Shown: in pieces, positions 1-5,145 of the stretch
How the letters are laid out: each line of letters starts with the position of its first letter
Position numbering within the stretch: the stretch's first letter is position 1
Assembly: GCA_018830415.1 (NCBI GenBank)
Contig: JAHJSJ010000237.1
Location: 1 to 5,145 of the forward strand
Direction: 5' to 3'
Source of the DNA: Alphaproteobacteria bacterium
GTDB lineage: Bacteria > Pseudomonadota > Alphaproteobacteria > Sphingomonadales > Sphingomonadaceae
Length of the DNA stretch: 5,145 nucleotides
Position numbers and translations under genes: made by a program
The notes under the pieces: model-generated
The model's database searches: none
The model's input: only the letters and a program-made list of their open reading frames with translations
What the model was told of the DNA's origin: nothing

Positions 1-825
1 CGGCACACCACGCATTACGCCTTTGCGCAGCCGGTGGTGCACGCGTTGCAGCGGTTGCGGCTGACGCCAAAAGAAACGCAGGGGCAGCGGATCATCGATT
101 GGTCGATGGCCCTGGAAAACGCCCATGCCGAGCTTGAATATGACGATCAGCATTTCAATCACGTCACGCTGATCGCGCTGGACCCCGGCGCGCGCGAGGT
201 GACGGTGACCTGCGCGGGCACGGTTGAGACGGATGATAATGCCGGGGTGATCGGCCGCCATTCGGGCCATCTGCCGTTGTGGAGTTTTCTACGCCAGACC
301 GCGCTGACCCGTCCGGGCGCAAAGCTGCGCGCCTTGCTGCGTGAGGTGTCGGGGCCGATAGATGATGCGCCGCTCGATTTCCTGCACGCATTGTCGGGCC
401 TGATCCGTGACCGCGTTGCTTACGAGGCCGGGCGCACCCATTCGGCCACCACCGCCGAAGAAGCGATGCAGCATGGTTACGGCGTGTGTCAGGATCACGC
501 GCATATCTTCATCGGGGCTGCGCGGGCGGCGGGCATCCCGGCGCGCTATATCAGCGGTTATCTGATGATGGACGATCGGATCGAACAGGAAGCGACCCAC
601 GCCTGGGCCGAAGCCCATGTCGAAGGGTTGGGCTGGGTCGGGTTCGACGTGTCGAACGGCATTTGCCCCGATCCGCGTTACGTCCGCGTGGCGACCGGCA
701 GCGATTACCGCGATGCCGCCCCGATCACCGGGATCAGCATTGGCGCGACTGCCGAAGTGCTGACCGTGGGCGTGGCAGTGGAATCGCGCCCAACGGGGCA
801 GCAGCAAGATCAATCAACGCAATAG
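1..825 (+). CDS. Transglutaminase-like cysteine protease family protein (5' end cut by the window)
   Basis: The reading frame is open from base 1 (RHTTHYAFAQPV...), which matches the start of the bacterial transglutaminase N-terminal domain, so the true start lies upstream and the GTG at 34 is internal. 274 residues are visible. The first ~100 form the beta-rich N-terminal domain; the transglutaminase-like core spans roughly visible codons 120-235. The papain-like triad is present: Cys163 in YGVCQDHAH, His200 in THAWAE and Asp216 in GFDVSNG. The family includes proteases, amidases and transamidases, and hydrolysis of a peptide or isopeptide bond is more likely than protein cross-linking. No signal peptide can be judged because the N-terminus is missing. 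It lies 63 bases upstream of the Anbu gene on the same strand. In known Anbu clusters such a transglutaminase accompanies an ATP-grasp and an alpha-E protein, so a role in processing the product of that cluster is inferred. Family assignment is confident; the substrate is unknown. Confidence 0.93.
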   Translation, partial: RHTTHYAFAQPVVHALQRLRLTPKETQGQRIIDWSMALENAHAELEYDDQHFNHVTLIALDPGAREVTVTCAGTVETDDNAGVIGRHSGHLPLWSFLRQTALTRPGAKLRALLREVSGPIDDAPLDFLHALSGLIRDRVAYEAGRTHSATTAEEAMQHGYGVCQDHAHIFIGAARAAGIPARYISGYLMMDDRIEQEATHAWAEAHVEGLGWVGFDVSNGICPDPRYVRVATGSDYRDAAPITGISIGATAEVLTVGVAVESRPTGQQQDQSTQ

Positions 826-888
826 ACCGCCTTTGCCTAGGCGCGCGCTTCGGTATAGGGGCACCGCGCTGCTGAAAAAGGATATGGC
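826..888 (+). promoter_or_regulatory. Intergenic gap before Anbu with Shine-Dalgarno and a weak candidate promoter
   Basis: A clear ribosome binding site, AAAGGA at 877-882, sits six bases before the ATG at 889 and fixes the Anbu start. Further upstream, TTGCCT (833-838) and TATAGG (854-859) are 15 bases apart and could be a weak sigma-70-type promoter, but the spacing is short and the match is poor. No terminator hairpin is seen after the transglutaminase stop, so read-through from the upstream gene is equally plausible. The ribosome binding site is secure; the promoter is a guess. Confidence 0.4.
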
Positions 889-1644
889 ATGACCTATTGC
901 GTTGGCATGGTGCTGGATAAGGGGCTGGTGCTGATGAGCGACACCCGCACCAATTCGGGCGTCGACAACATTTCGACCTTCCGCAAGCTGTTCCACTGGA
1001 ACGTGCCGGGCGAACGCATGATCGCGGTGATGACCGCGGGCAACCTTGCCACCACGCAGGCGGTGATCAGCCAGCTTGAAGAACGCACCAAGGCGCCGGA
1101 GGAACGTGACAACGCGCTGCTTAAGGGGCCGACGATGTTTCGGGTCGTCACTGAAATCGGCCGCTTGCTGCGCACCACCATCGAAGCCGCGCAAAGCGGT
1201 AATGGCGACAGCGGCAAGGGGCGCTTTACCGCAACCATGATCGTCGCCGGACAGATCGCCGGTATGCAGCCCCGCCTGTTCATGATCTATCCCGAAGGCA
1301 ATTTCATCGAAGCCAGCTGGGACACGCCGTTTTTCCAGATTGGCGAAACCAAATATGGCCGCCCGATCCTGATCCGCGGCTATGATCGCGACATGAGTTT
1401 TGAAGATGCGGTGAAATTGCTGATGGTGAGTTTCGATTCCACCCTCAAGGCGAACCTGTCGGTCGGCCTGCCGCTGGATCTGCTGGTAATCGACAAGGAT
1501 GGGTTCGCGCCTACCCACGAACACCGGATTACCGCCGATGATCCATATTTCGAAACGATCTCATCGGGTTGGGGAAATGCCCTGCGATCCGCGTTCCATT
1601 CGCTCCCGCCTTACCATTTTGCTCAAAAAAGGCGCGGTAAATAG
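889..1644 (+). CDS. anbu: Anbu, proteasome-type protease (ancestral beta-subunit homologue)
   Basis: This 251-residue protein is a homologue of the 20S proteasome beta subunit and HslV, with the Ntn-hydrolase fold. The N-terminus MTYCVGMVLDKGLVLMSDTR is typical of the Anbu family (COG3484). There is no propeptide: removal of Met exposes Thr1 as the expected nucleophile. In mature numbering Asp17 (SDTRTN) and Lys32 (FRKL) match the Thr1/Asp17/Lys33 set of proteasomes, so the active site looks intact. The conserved TAGNLATTQ stretch follows at about residues 49-57. Length is normal for the family. The start is secured by the catalytic Thr and by AAAGGA six bases upstream. Anbu is cytoplasmic and forms self-compartmentalised or lock-washer-like oligomers; its physiological substrate is unresolved and reported peptidase activity is weak. 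The adjacent transglutaminase gene supports the known Anbu/ATP-grasp/alpha-E/transglutaminase cluster. HslV is the main alternative, but the N-terminus and length fit Anbu much better. Confidence 0.95.
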   Translation: MTYCVGMVLDKGLVLMSDTRTNSGVDNISTFRKLFHWNVPGERMIAVMTAGNLATTQAVISQLEERTKAPEERDNALLKGPTMFRVVTEIGRLLRTTIEAAQSGNGDSGKGRFTATMIVAGQIAGMQPRLFMIYPEGNFIEASWDTPFFQIGETKYGRPILIRGYDRDMSFEDAVKLLMVSFDSTLKANLSVGLPLDLLVIDKDGFAPTHEHRITADDPYFETISSGWGNALRSAFHSLPPYHFAQKRRGK

Positions 1645-1799
1645 ATCCTAACCGTAAATCGAAACCAGAATCAAACTCCGATATGGAGGGAAATATTCAT
1701 TTAATTTCAGTAGTTAGTGCCTTTCCGGATATGGTGAATCCTCCAGATTGGCGGCGCTACTGCGTGAAACCCTTAAGCAACTACCCCAAGCCCGCGTTC
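1645..1799 (+). promoter_or_regulatory. AT-richer leader region of the LuxR-type regulator gene
   Basis: This gap of about 155 bases is visibly richer in A and T than the genes around it, especially 1645-1740, as expected for a promoter region. It contains a strong Shine-Dalgarno-like GGAGGG at 1685-1690 with no ATG, GTG or TTG at the proper distance after it; the only in-frame candidate is an ATT at 1695. TGGAGG (1684-1689) is complementary to CCTCCA (1740-1745), so the purine motif could be paired in RNA. A small AT-rich inverted repeat, GAAAT (1690-1694) and ATTTC (1704-1708), overlaps it. TATGGT at 1730-1735 resembles a -10 box but lacks a convincing -35. No single promoter can be assigned. 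Confidence 0.35.
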
Positions 1800-2420
1800 A
1801 TGACACGCAAAGCAACGCTCCACTTCATCGATTCCTGCAGCCGCCAACGTGCCGAACTGGCCCGGATAGGCTTCGCGCTGGGCCATCATTGCGAAGTGTA
1901 TGGCGATCTGTCCGAACTGGCGGCTCACCCGCCGCGCGAAGGCATCATCATCGCCCGCGATACTGCCGAAGATGGCGGGGTGGGCATGATCCTCGATCGG
2001 CTTGGGCGGCTGGGCATCTGGCTCCCGCTGATCGCGGTCGATGAGCAGCCGCGCCCCAATCGCATTGTCGAAGCGATCAAGGCCGGGGCGCTCGATTACC
2101 TCGCGCTGCCGTTTGATCCTGAACGTTTCACCCGCTCGCTCGACCGGATCGAGAAAGAGGCCGAACAATTCGGTGTGGCGCGCCGCCGGATGATCGAAGC
2201 GCGTGACCGCATTTCCACCTTGTCGACGCGCGAACGCGAAGTGCTCGACTGGCTGGCGATGGGCAGCAGCAACAAAGCGATCGCGCGCGAACTTGAAATC
2301 AGCCCGCGCACGGTCGAAATCCACCGCGCCAACATGATGACAAAACTGGGCGCGCGCCATGCGGCTGAAGCCGTGCGGCTGAAAATGGAAGCCAAGCTGG
2401 AACCGAAGCTGACAGCATAG
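1800..2420 (+). CDS. LuxR/FixJ-family transcriptional regulator with a degenerate receiver domain
   Basis: With the start at 1800 this is a 206-residue DNA-binding protein. Residues ~5-118 have the shape of a CheY-like receiver, including the hydrophobic strands LHFI, GIIIA and LPLIAV and the motif IKAGALDYLALPFDPERF. Residues ~138-200 form a GerE/LuxR helix-turn-helix with the signature LSTREREVL, GSSNKAIARELEISPRTVEIHR. The receiver lacks key residues: the usual phospho-Asp position aligns with Arg53 (Asp54 is next to it), the switch Thr/Ser with Asp81, and the conserved Lys before Pro-Phe with Leu103. Phosphorylation control is therefore doubtful. The frame is open back to an ATG at 1683, which would add 39 residues, with another ATG at 1731. 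The 1800 start is preferred because it begins just before the first receiver strand, although no good Shine-Dalgarno precedes it. No histidine kinase gene is visible nearby. Targets are unknown. Confidence 0.88.
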   Translation: MTRKATLHFIDSCSRQRAELARIGFALGHHCEVYGDLSELAAHPPREGIIIARDTAEDGGVGMILDRLGRLGIWLPLIAVDEQPRPNRIVEAIKAGALDYLALPFDPERFTRSLDRIEKEAEQFGVARRRMIEARDRISTLSTREREVLDWLAMGSSNKAIARELEISPRTVEIHRANMMTKLGARHAAEAVRLKMEAKLEPKLTA

Positions 2421-2470
2421 GCGGCCCGTCCAGCTTTCGCTTAATTTGACCGGATGGGGTTTGGCTCTGT
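2421..2470. other. Convergent intergenic gap between the regulator and extensin-like genes
   Basis: These 50 bases separate the stop of the + strand regulator gene from the stop of the - strand extensin-like gene. A bidirectional terminator would be expected here, but no GC-rich hairpin followed by a T-run was found on either strand. Termination may be Rho-dependent, or the transcripts may overlap at their 3' ends. Confidence 0.4.
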
Positions 2471-3202
2471 TCAGCGGCAGAAGGTCGCGCCGGTGCCTTC
2501 GAGGTGGAAATGGTCTTTGTGCGCGGCATTGTATTCAGGGCCAAGCACGGTGCCAAACCGCTTGCACGCGCTTTTGTGCACCACCCGCAGGAATTCGCGC
2601 GTGGCTGCATCGCCGCCGTCCCAGTCGCGCTGCAACACGATCCGGCGGCCATCGGCCAGCACAAAGCCTGAAACGTCGATCGCCTCTGCACGGGCGTGGG
2701 CGGAACGGCGTTCAGTCCCCGCGACGTTGCGGCAGGAATAGCTGCCCATCGTTTCGATCCGCACGACCGGGCTGCCAAGGATCTGGCGCGCAGCGCGGTC
2801 AACGCCAAACCGCGCCCAATCATTGAACGCCTTGGCCGTGCCGCAGCGCACTGCGCCGATATTGCTGACGTTCAGCGGAGCACGGTCGCCCGCCAGCGCC
2901 ATCAGTTGCACCGTGCCCAGCTTGTTGCATCCGGGCGCGGCGTAGGCATCGGGCAGGGCATCGAACCGCGCGCCGCTGGCGCCAAGATCAGCCAGGCAGC
3001 TCGCATCTTCGGGGCGCGGGGCATAGGATTGCGGGGCGGAACTGACGCGGGTTGCCGGGCGGGCCGCAGGGGTGCGGTCTGATGTACTGACGGAACCGGG
3101 CGCAGCGCCGCCGCTGCCGCCTGGGATCAACGAGCCGCACCCAGCCAGCGCCAACGTGGCTGCAATCAGCGTCGTTACGCGAATCTTGCCTGTGCCTGTC
3201 AT
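2471..3202 (-). CDS. Extensin-like domain lipoprotein, putative M15-like peptidoglycan peptidase
   Basis: This 243-residue protein begins with a lipoprotein signal peptide: MTGTGKIR, a hydrophobic stretch and the lipobox LALAGC, making Cys22 the lipidated residue and placing the protein in the periplasm, anchored in a membrane. Residues ~23-66 are a Gly/Ala/Ser/Pro-rich linker. Residues ~67-243 match the extensin-like C-terminal domain (PF06904). Its pattern His169-x6-Asp176 (SAHARAEAIDVSGF) and His231-Phe-His233 (KDHFHLEG) resembles the zinc site of LAS/M15 peptidases such as VanY-type D-Ala-D-Ala carboxypeptidases, so a cell-wall peptidase role is plausible but unproven. Six other cysteines (69, 92, 120, 157, 213, 242) suggest disulfides. 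An in-frame TAG shortly upstream makes ATG 3202 the only sensible start, though no clear Shine-Dalgarno precedes it. It lies 101 bases downstream of putP on the same strand. The name comes from a plant protein resemblance and does not mean a plant-like function. Confidence 0.9.
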   Translation of the reverse strand: MTGTGKIRVTTLIAATLALAGCGSLIPGGSGGAAPGSVSTSDRTPAARPATRVSSAPQSYAPRPEDASCLADLGASGARFDALPDAYAAPGCNKLGTVQLMALAGDRAPLNVSNIGAVRCGTAKAFNDWARFGVDRAARQILGSPVVRIETMGSYSCRNVAGTERRSAHARAEAIDVSGFVLADGRRIVLQRDWDGGDAATREFLRVVHKSACKRFGTVLGPEYNAAHKDHFHLEGTGATFCR

Positions 3203-3303
3203 GGCTAAGGACTATTGACCAATAATGGTTAACAGACCGGAAACGAATGCGGATAGGCGATGGTTTTAAGTGGGGTAGGGAAACGGTCTGAGGTGCAGCG
3301 CGC
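3203..3303 (-). promoter_or_regulatory. Gap between putP and the extensin-like gene; possible promoter region
   Basis: This 101-base stretch is AT-richer near the extensin-like gene. It carries a separated inverted repeat, CAGACCG at 3233-3239 and CGGTCTG at 3284-3290, with 44 bases between the arms. No T-run follows it, so it is not a standard terminator for putP. On the - strand CATTAT, about 25 bases before the ATG, could be a -10 element, but no matching -35 is seen. A promoter here is likely from position alone; the elements are not identified. Confidence 0.25.
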
Positions 3304-4815
3304 TCAGATAATCCCCGGTTTTGGCCGGGTAACCTTGCTGACCACGATGATCGCCGCCATCGCCGCGGCAAAGCCGGGGACGATTTCGTAAAGGCCGGGG
3401 CCGCCGCCCAGCGCGGCGGGTAGCTGCGCGTTCCAGCCCAGCGCGATCCATCCGGCCACTACGCCCGCGCCCGTCACCAGCCCGGCCACCGCGCCCGCCC
3501 CGGTCATGCCCGTACCATCCTTGCCCGTTCCATCTTTACCATGCCACATCAGCGCCAGCAGGATCAGCGGGCCGAACGCCGCGCCAAACCCGGCCCAGGC
3601 ATTGGCGACCAGGCCCAGCACTTGGCTGTTCGGATCAGCCGCAATCACGATCGCGGCAACGGCTACCAGCGCAACCGCGCCGCGCGAGACATTGACTGCC
3701 TCACGCTCGCTGGCGCTACGGCGCAGGAACAGGCGGTAGAAATCCTCGGTCAAAGAGCTGGAGCTGACCAGCAGCTGCGATGAAATCGTGCTCATGATCG
3801 CCGCCAGCAACGCGGCATAGAGGAAACCCGTCACCGCCGGGTGGAACAGCAATTGCGCCAGCACGATGAAGATCGTTTCGGGGTCGTCCACCACCAGCCC
3901 GTTGCGTTCCGCATAGGCCCGCCCTGCGATGCCCAGCCCGATCGAGCCAAGCAGGGCAATGCCCATCCAGCCCATCCCGAACGCCGCCGCACGGCGCACG
4001 TTTTCCACCCGGTTAATTGCCATGAAGCGCACGATGATGTGCGGCTGACCGAAATAGCCCAAACCCCATGTTACCGCGCTGATAAAGCCGATAGCGGTGA
4101 GGCCGTAGGTAAGGTCTAAGAAGCCTTCGACCGGCACTTCGGTCAGGCTCCCGCCCGCCTCGCCGCCGGGGCCGAACATCACCACCAGCGGCATCAGGAT
4201 CAGCGCCCCCATCATGATAAGTCCTTGCACGAAATCGGTCAGGCTGACCGCCAGAAACCCGCCAACCATGGTGTAGGCCAGCACGATTCCGGCAGTGATG
4301 ACGATGCCGAGCATGTAATCGCTCAGCCCGGTGTTCGGGAGGATTCCGGCAAAGGCGGTTTCAAACAGCTTCCCCCCGCCGACGAGGCCGGCTGCGGTAT
4401 AGACGGTGAAGAAGGCGACGATGATGATTGCCGATGTCACCCGCAGCGCGGTGCCGCGTTCGGGGAAGCGGTTGGCGAGGAATTGCGGGATGGTGAGCGC
4501 GTTGCCGATCCGCTCGGTCTGTTCGCGCAGTCGCGGGGCAACCAGCACCCAATTGGCGAGCGCGCCGATGAACAGCCCGATCCCGATCCACGCTTCGACC
4601 AGTCCGGTGGCATACAGCGCGCCGGGCAGGCCCAGCAGCAGCCATCCCGACATATCGGATGCGCCTGCGCTCAGCGCCGCGACCGATGGCGGCAGGTTAC
4701 GTCCTGCCAGCAAATAGCCGGCAGAATCCCCGGTTGATCTGCGCCAGGCATACAGCCCGATGGCGAGCATCAGGACGAAATAGGCGGCGAGGCTGGCAAG
4801 GGTATAAGCGTTCAT
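3304..4815 (-). CDS. putP: Sodium/proline symporter PutP (solute:sodium symporter family)
   Basis: This 503-residue inner-membrane protein imports L-proline together with Na+. It is hydrophobic throughout and fits the 13-helix SSS family in both length and order. The helix II motif GASDMSGWLLLGLPG (from Gly51) supplies Ala52, Asp54, Met55 and Ser56, equivalent to the Na+/substrate residues at 53-57 of E. coli PutP. Ser342-Thr343 in AIMSTISSQLL match Ser340-Thr341, and GYFGQPHIIVRFMAI (253-267) is the family hallmark. Met1 precedes the first helix and no better upstream start was found, but there is no clear Shine-Dalgarno. Unusual features are a duplicated GKDGT unit at residues 426-435 and a Gly/Ala-rich last third. 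No putA or other proline catabolic gene is visible in the window. It follows typA after 69 bases. A related SSS substrate cannot be excluded, but proline is by far the best call. Confidence 0.95.
   Translation of the reverse strand: MNAYTLASLAAYFVLMLAIGLYAWRRSTGDSAGYLLAGRNLPPSVAALSAGASDMSGWLLLGLPGALYATGLVEAWIGIGLFIGALANWVLVAPRLREQTERIGNALTIPQFLANRFPERGTALRVTSAIIIVAFFTVYTAAGLVGGGKLFETAFAGILPNTGLSDYMLGIVITAGIVLAYTMVGGFLAVSLTDFVQGLIMMGALILMPLVVMFGPGGEAGGSLTEVPVEGFLDLTYGLTAIGFISAVTWGLGYFGQPHIIVRFMAINRVENVRRAAAFGMGWMGIALLGSIGLGIAGRAYAERNGLVVDDPETIFIVLAQLLFHPAVTGFLYAALLAAIMSTISSQLLVSSSSLTEDFYRLFLRRSASEREAVNVSRGAVALVAVAAIVIAADPNSQVLGLVANAWAGFGAAFGPLILLALMWHGKDGTGKDGTGMTGAGAVAGLVTGAGVVAGWIALGWNAQLPAALGGGPGLYEIVPGFAAAMAAIIVVSKVTRPKPGII
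3511..3540 (-). repeat. Two tandem 15-base units inside putP encoding GKDGT-GKDGT
   Basis: The units at 3526-3540 and 3511-3525 agree at 12 of 15 bases, and all three differences are in third codon positions without changing the residues. They encode residues 426-435, in the loop after the helix ending ...LALMWH and before MTGAGAVAG. By my recollection of E. coli PutP, the loop there passes almost directly from the Met-Trp of the helix to the next Gly/Ala-rich helix, so this looks like a lineage-specific loop insertion. Confidence 0.7.
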
Positions 4816-4884
4816 GGCGCGGTGGGTAACAAGCGCGCGGGCGCTTGGCCACCGCTAGCCGGGATTTTTTCCCGCCTGCGCCGA
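4816..4884 (-). other. typA-putP intergenic gap with two small hairpins
   Basis: Two inverted repeats fill much of this 69-base gap. One has 7-base arms, CAAGCGC (4830-4836) and GCGCTTG (4841-4847), with a 4-base loop. The other has 5-base arms, CGGGA (4860-4864) and TCCCG (4870-4874), with a loop of five T on the + strand (A on the - strand). On the - strand the first is followed only by TTACCC, a poor U-tract, so it would be a weak terminator for typA or a leader structure for putP. No promoter or Shine-Dalgarno for putP is evident. Confidence 0.3.
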
Positions 4885-5145
4885 TCAGCCGTCCTTGCGG
4901 CGGCGTGCTTTCTTGCGTTCGTTGGGATCCAGGATCGCCTTGCGCAGACGGATCGATTGCGGGGTCACTTCGACCATTTCATCGTCGTCGATATAGGCGA
5001 TGGATTGTTCCAGGCTCATCCGGCGCGGCGGGGTCAGGCGGATCGCTTCGTCCTTGCCCGATGATCGCACGTTGGAAAGCTGCTTGGCCTTCATCGGGTT
5101 GACTTCCAGATCGTCGGGCTTGGCGTTTTCGCCGATGATCATGCC
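4885..5145 (-). CDS. typA: Translational GTPase TypA/BipA, C-terminal fragment (5' end cut by the window)
   Basis: Only the last 86 residues are present; the family is about 600 residues long and the rest lies beyond the right edge. The ATG at 5142 is internal, since the frame continues through a Gly codon to the edge and [17 protein letters not shown] is mid-protein sequence in TypA. Diagnostic C-terminal motifs are [36 protein letters not shown] and [19 protein letters not shown]. This is the TypA-specific C-terminal domain that contacts the ribosome. The GTPase domains are not in view. TypA is an EF-G-like ribosome-associated factor involved in ribosome assembly and in stress or low-temperature growth. 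The basic tail [10 protein letters not shown] is typical. It is the first - strand gene from the right, 69 bases upstream of putP, with no sign of damage in the visible part. Confidence 0.96.
   Translation of the reverse strand, partial: GMIIGENAKPDDLEVNPMKAKQLSNVRSSGKDEAIRLTPPRRMSLEQSIAYIDDDEMVEVTPQSIRLRKAILDPNERKKARRRKDG

Noticed and set aside
34..36. GTG as the start of the transglutaminase gene
   Set aside because: The frame continues upstream to the window edge and encodes the conserved N-terminal segment RHTTHYAFAQPV, so the real start is outside the window.
814..1524. Open frame of 236 codons on the - strand opposite Anbu
   Set aside because: Its translation is rich in His, Arg, Gln and Ala with no recognisable domain, and it lies wholly antisense to a convincing Anbu gene and the gap before it. 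Such frames are common opposite GC-rich genes.
1773..2360. Open frame of 195 codons on the - strand opposite the regulator gene
   Set aside because: Low-complexity translation rich in Arg, Ala, His and Asp with no domain; it mirrors the codon bias of the regulator gene on the other strand.
2299..2823. Open frame of 174 codons on the - strand crossing the convergent gap
   Set aside because: It overlaps both the regulator gene and the extensin-like gene in other frames, and its translation shows no family features.
3233..3290. Inverted repeat CAGACCG/CGGTCTG as a terminator or operator
   Set aside because: The arms are only seven bases, 44 bases apart, with no T-run or known operator pattern; chance occurrence is likely, so it is only described within the intergenic feature.
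4225..4737. Open frame of 170 codons on the + strand opposite putP
   Set aside because: The translation is highly charged and rich in Gly, Asp and Gln, the expected antisense image of a GC-rich membrane protein gene. putP itself is unmistakable.
1..5145. Mobile element, CRISPR array, tRNA or rRNA
   Set aside because: No transposase-like protein, terminal inverted repeats, regularly spaced repeats or tRNA/rRNA-like sequence was found, and nearly all of the window is filled by ordinary genes.

Overview
The window looks like a chromosomal segment of an alphaproteobacterium, most likely a sphingomonad (Sphingomonadales, perhaps Erythrobacteraceae). This is inferred from the GC-rich sequence with GC-rich third codon positions, a FixJ/LuxR-type regulator, an extensin-like lipoprotein and an Anbu-type proteasome homologue. 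No database search was possible, so the taxon is an inference. It is an ordinary protein-coding stretch: no rRNA, tRNA, CRISPR array, insertion sequence or prophage signature was seen.

Left half, + strand (1-2420). The window opens inside a transglutaminase-like cysteine protease gene whose 5' end lies off the left edge. After a 63-base gap comes a complete gene for Anbu, the ancestral beta-subunit proteasome homologue, with its catalytic Thr directly after the initiator Met. Transglutaminase plus Anbu is the 3' part of a known conserved cluster that usually also holds a circularly permuted ATP-grasp protein and an alpha-E (DUF403) protein. Those two would be expected just left of this window. 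The cluster is thought to make and break down an unidentified peptide or amide product. After an AT-richer gap of about 155 bases comes a LuxR/FixJ-like regulator whose receiver domain appears to have lost the residues needed for phosphorylation.

Right half, - strand (2471-5145). Read leftwards from the right edge, this holds the C-terminal end of the translational GTPase TypA/BipA, a complete sodium/proline symporter PutP, and an extensin-like lipoprotein with a peptidase-M15-like metal-site pattern. The gaps between them are 69 and 101 bases, so co-transcription is possible but not shown. The two halves converge at 2421-2470, where no clear terminator hairpin is visible.

The most interesting part is the transglutaminase-Anbu pair, a catalytically intact but functionally unresolved proteolytic system. 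Secondary points are the degenerate receiver domain, the unusual leader of its gene, and a 15-base coding micro-repeat in PutP.
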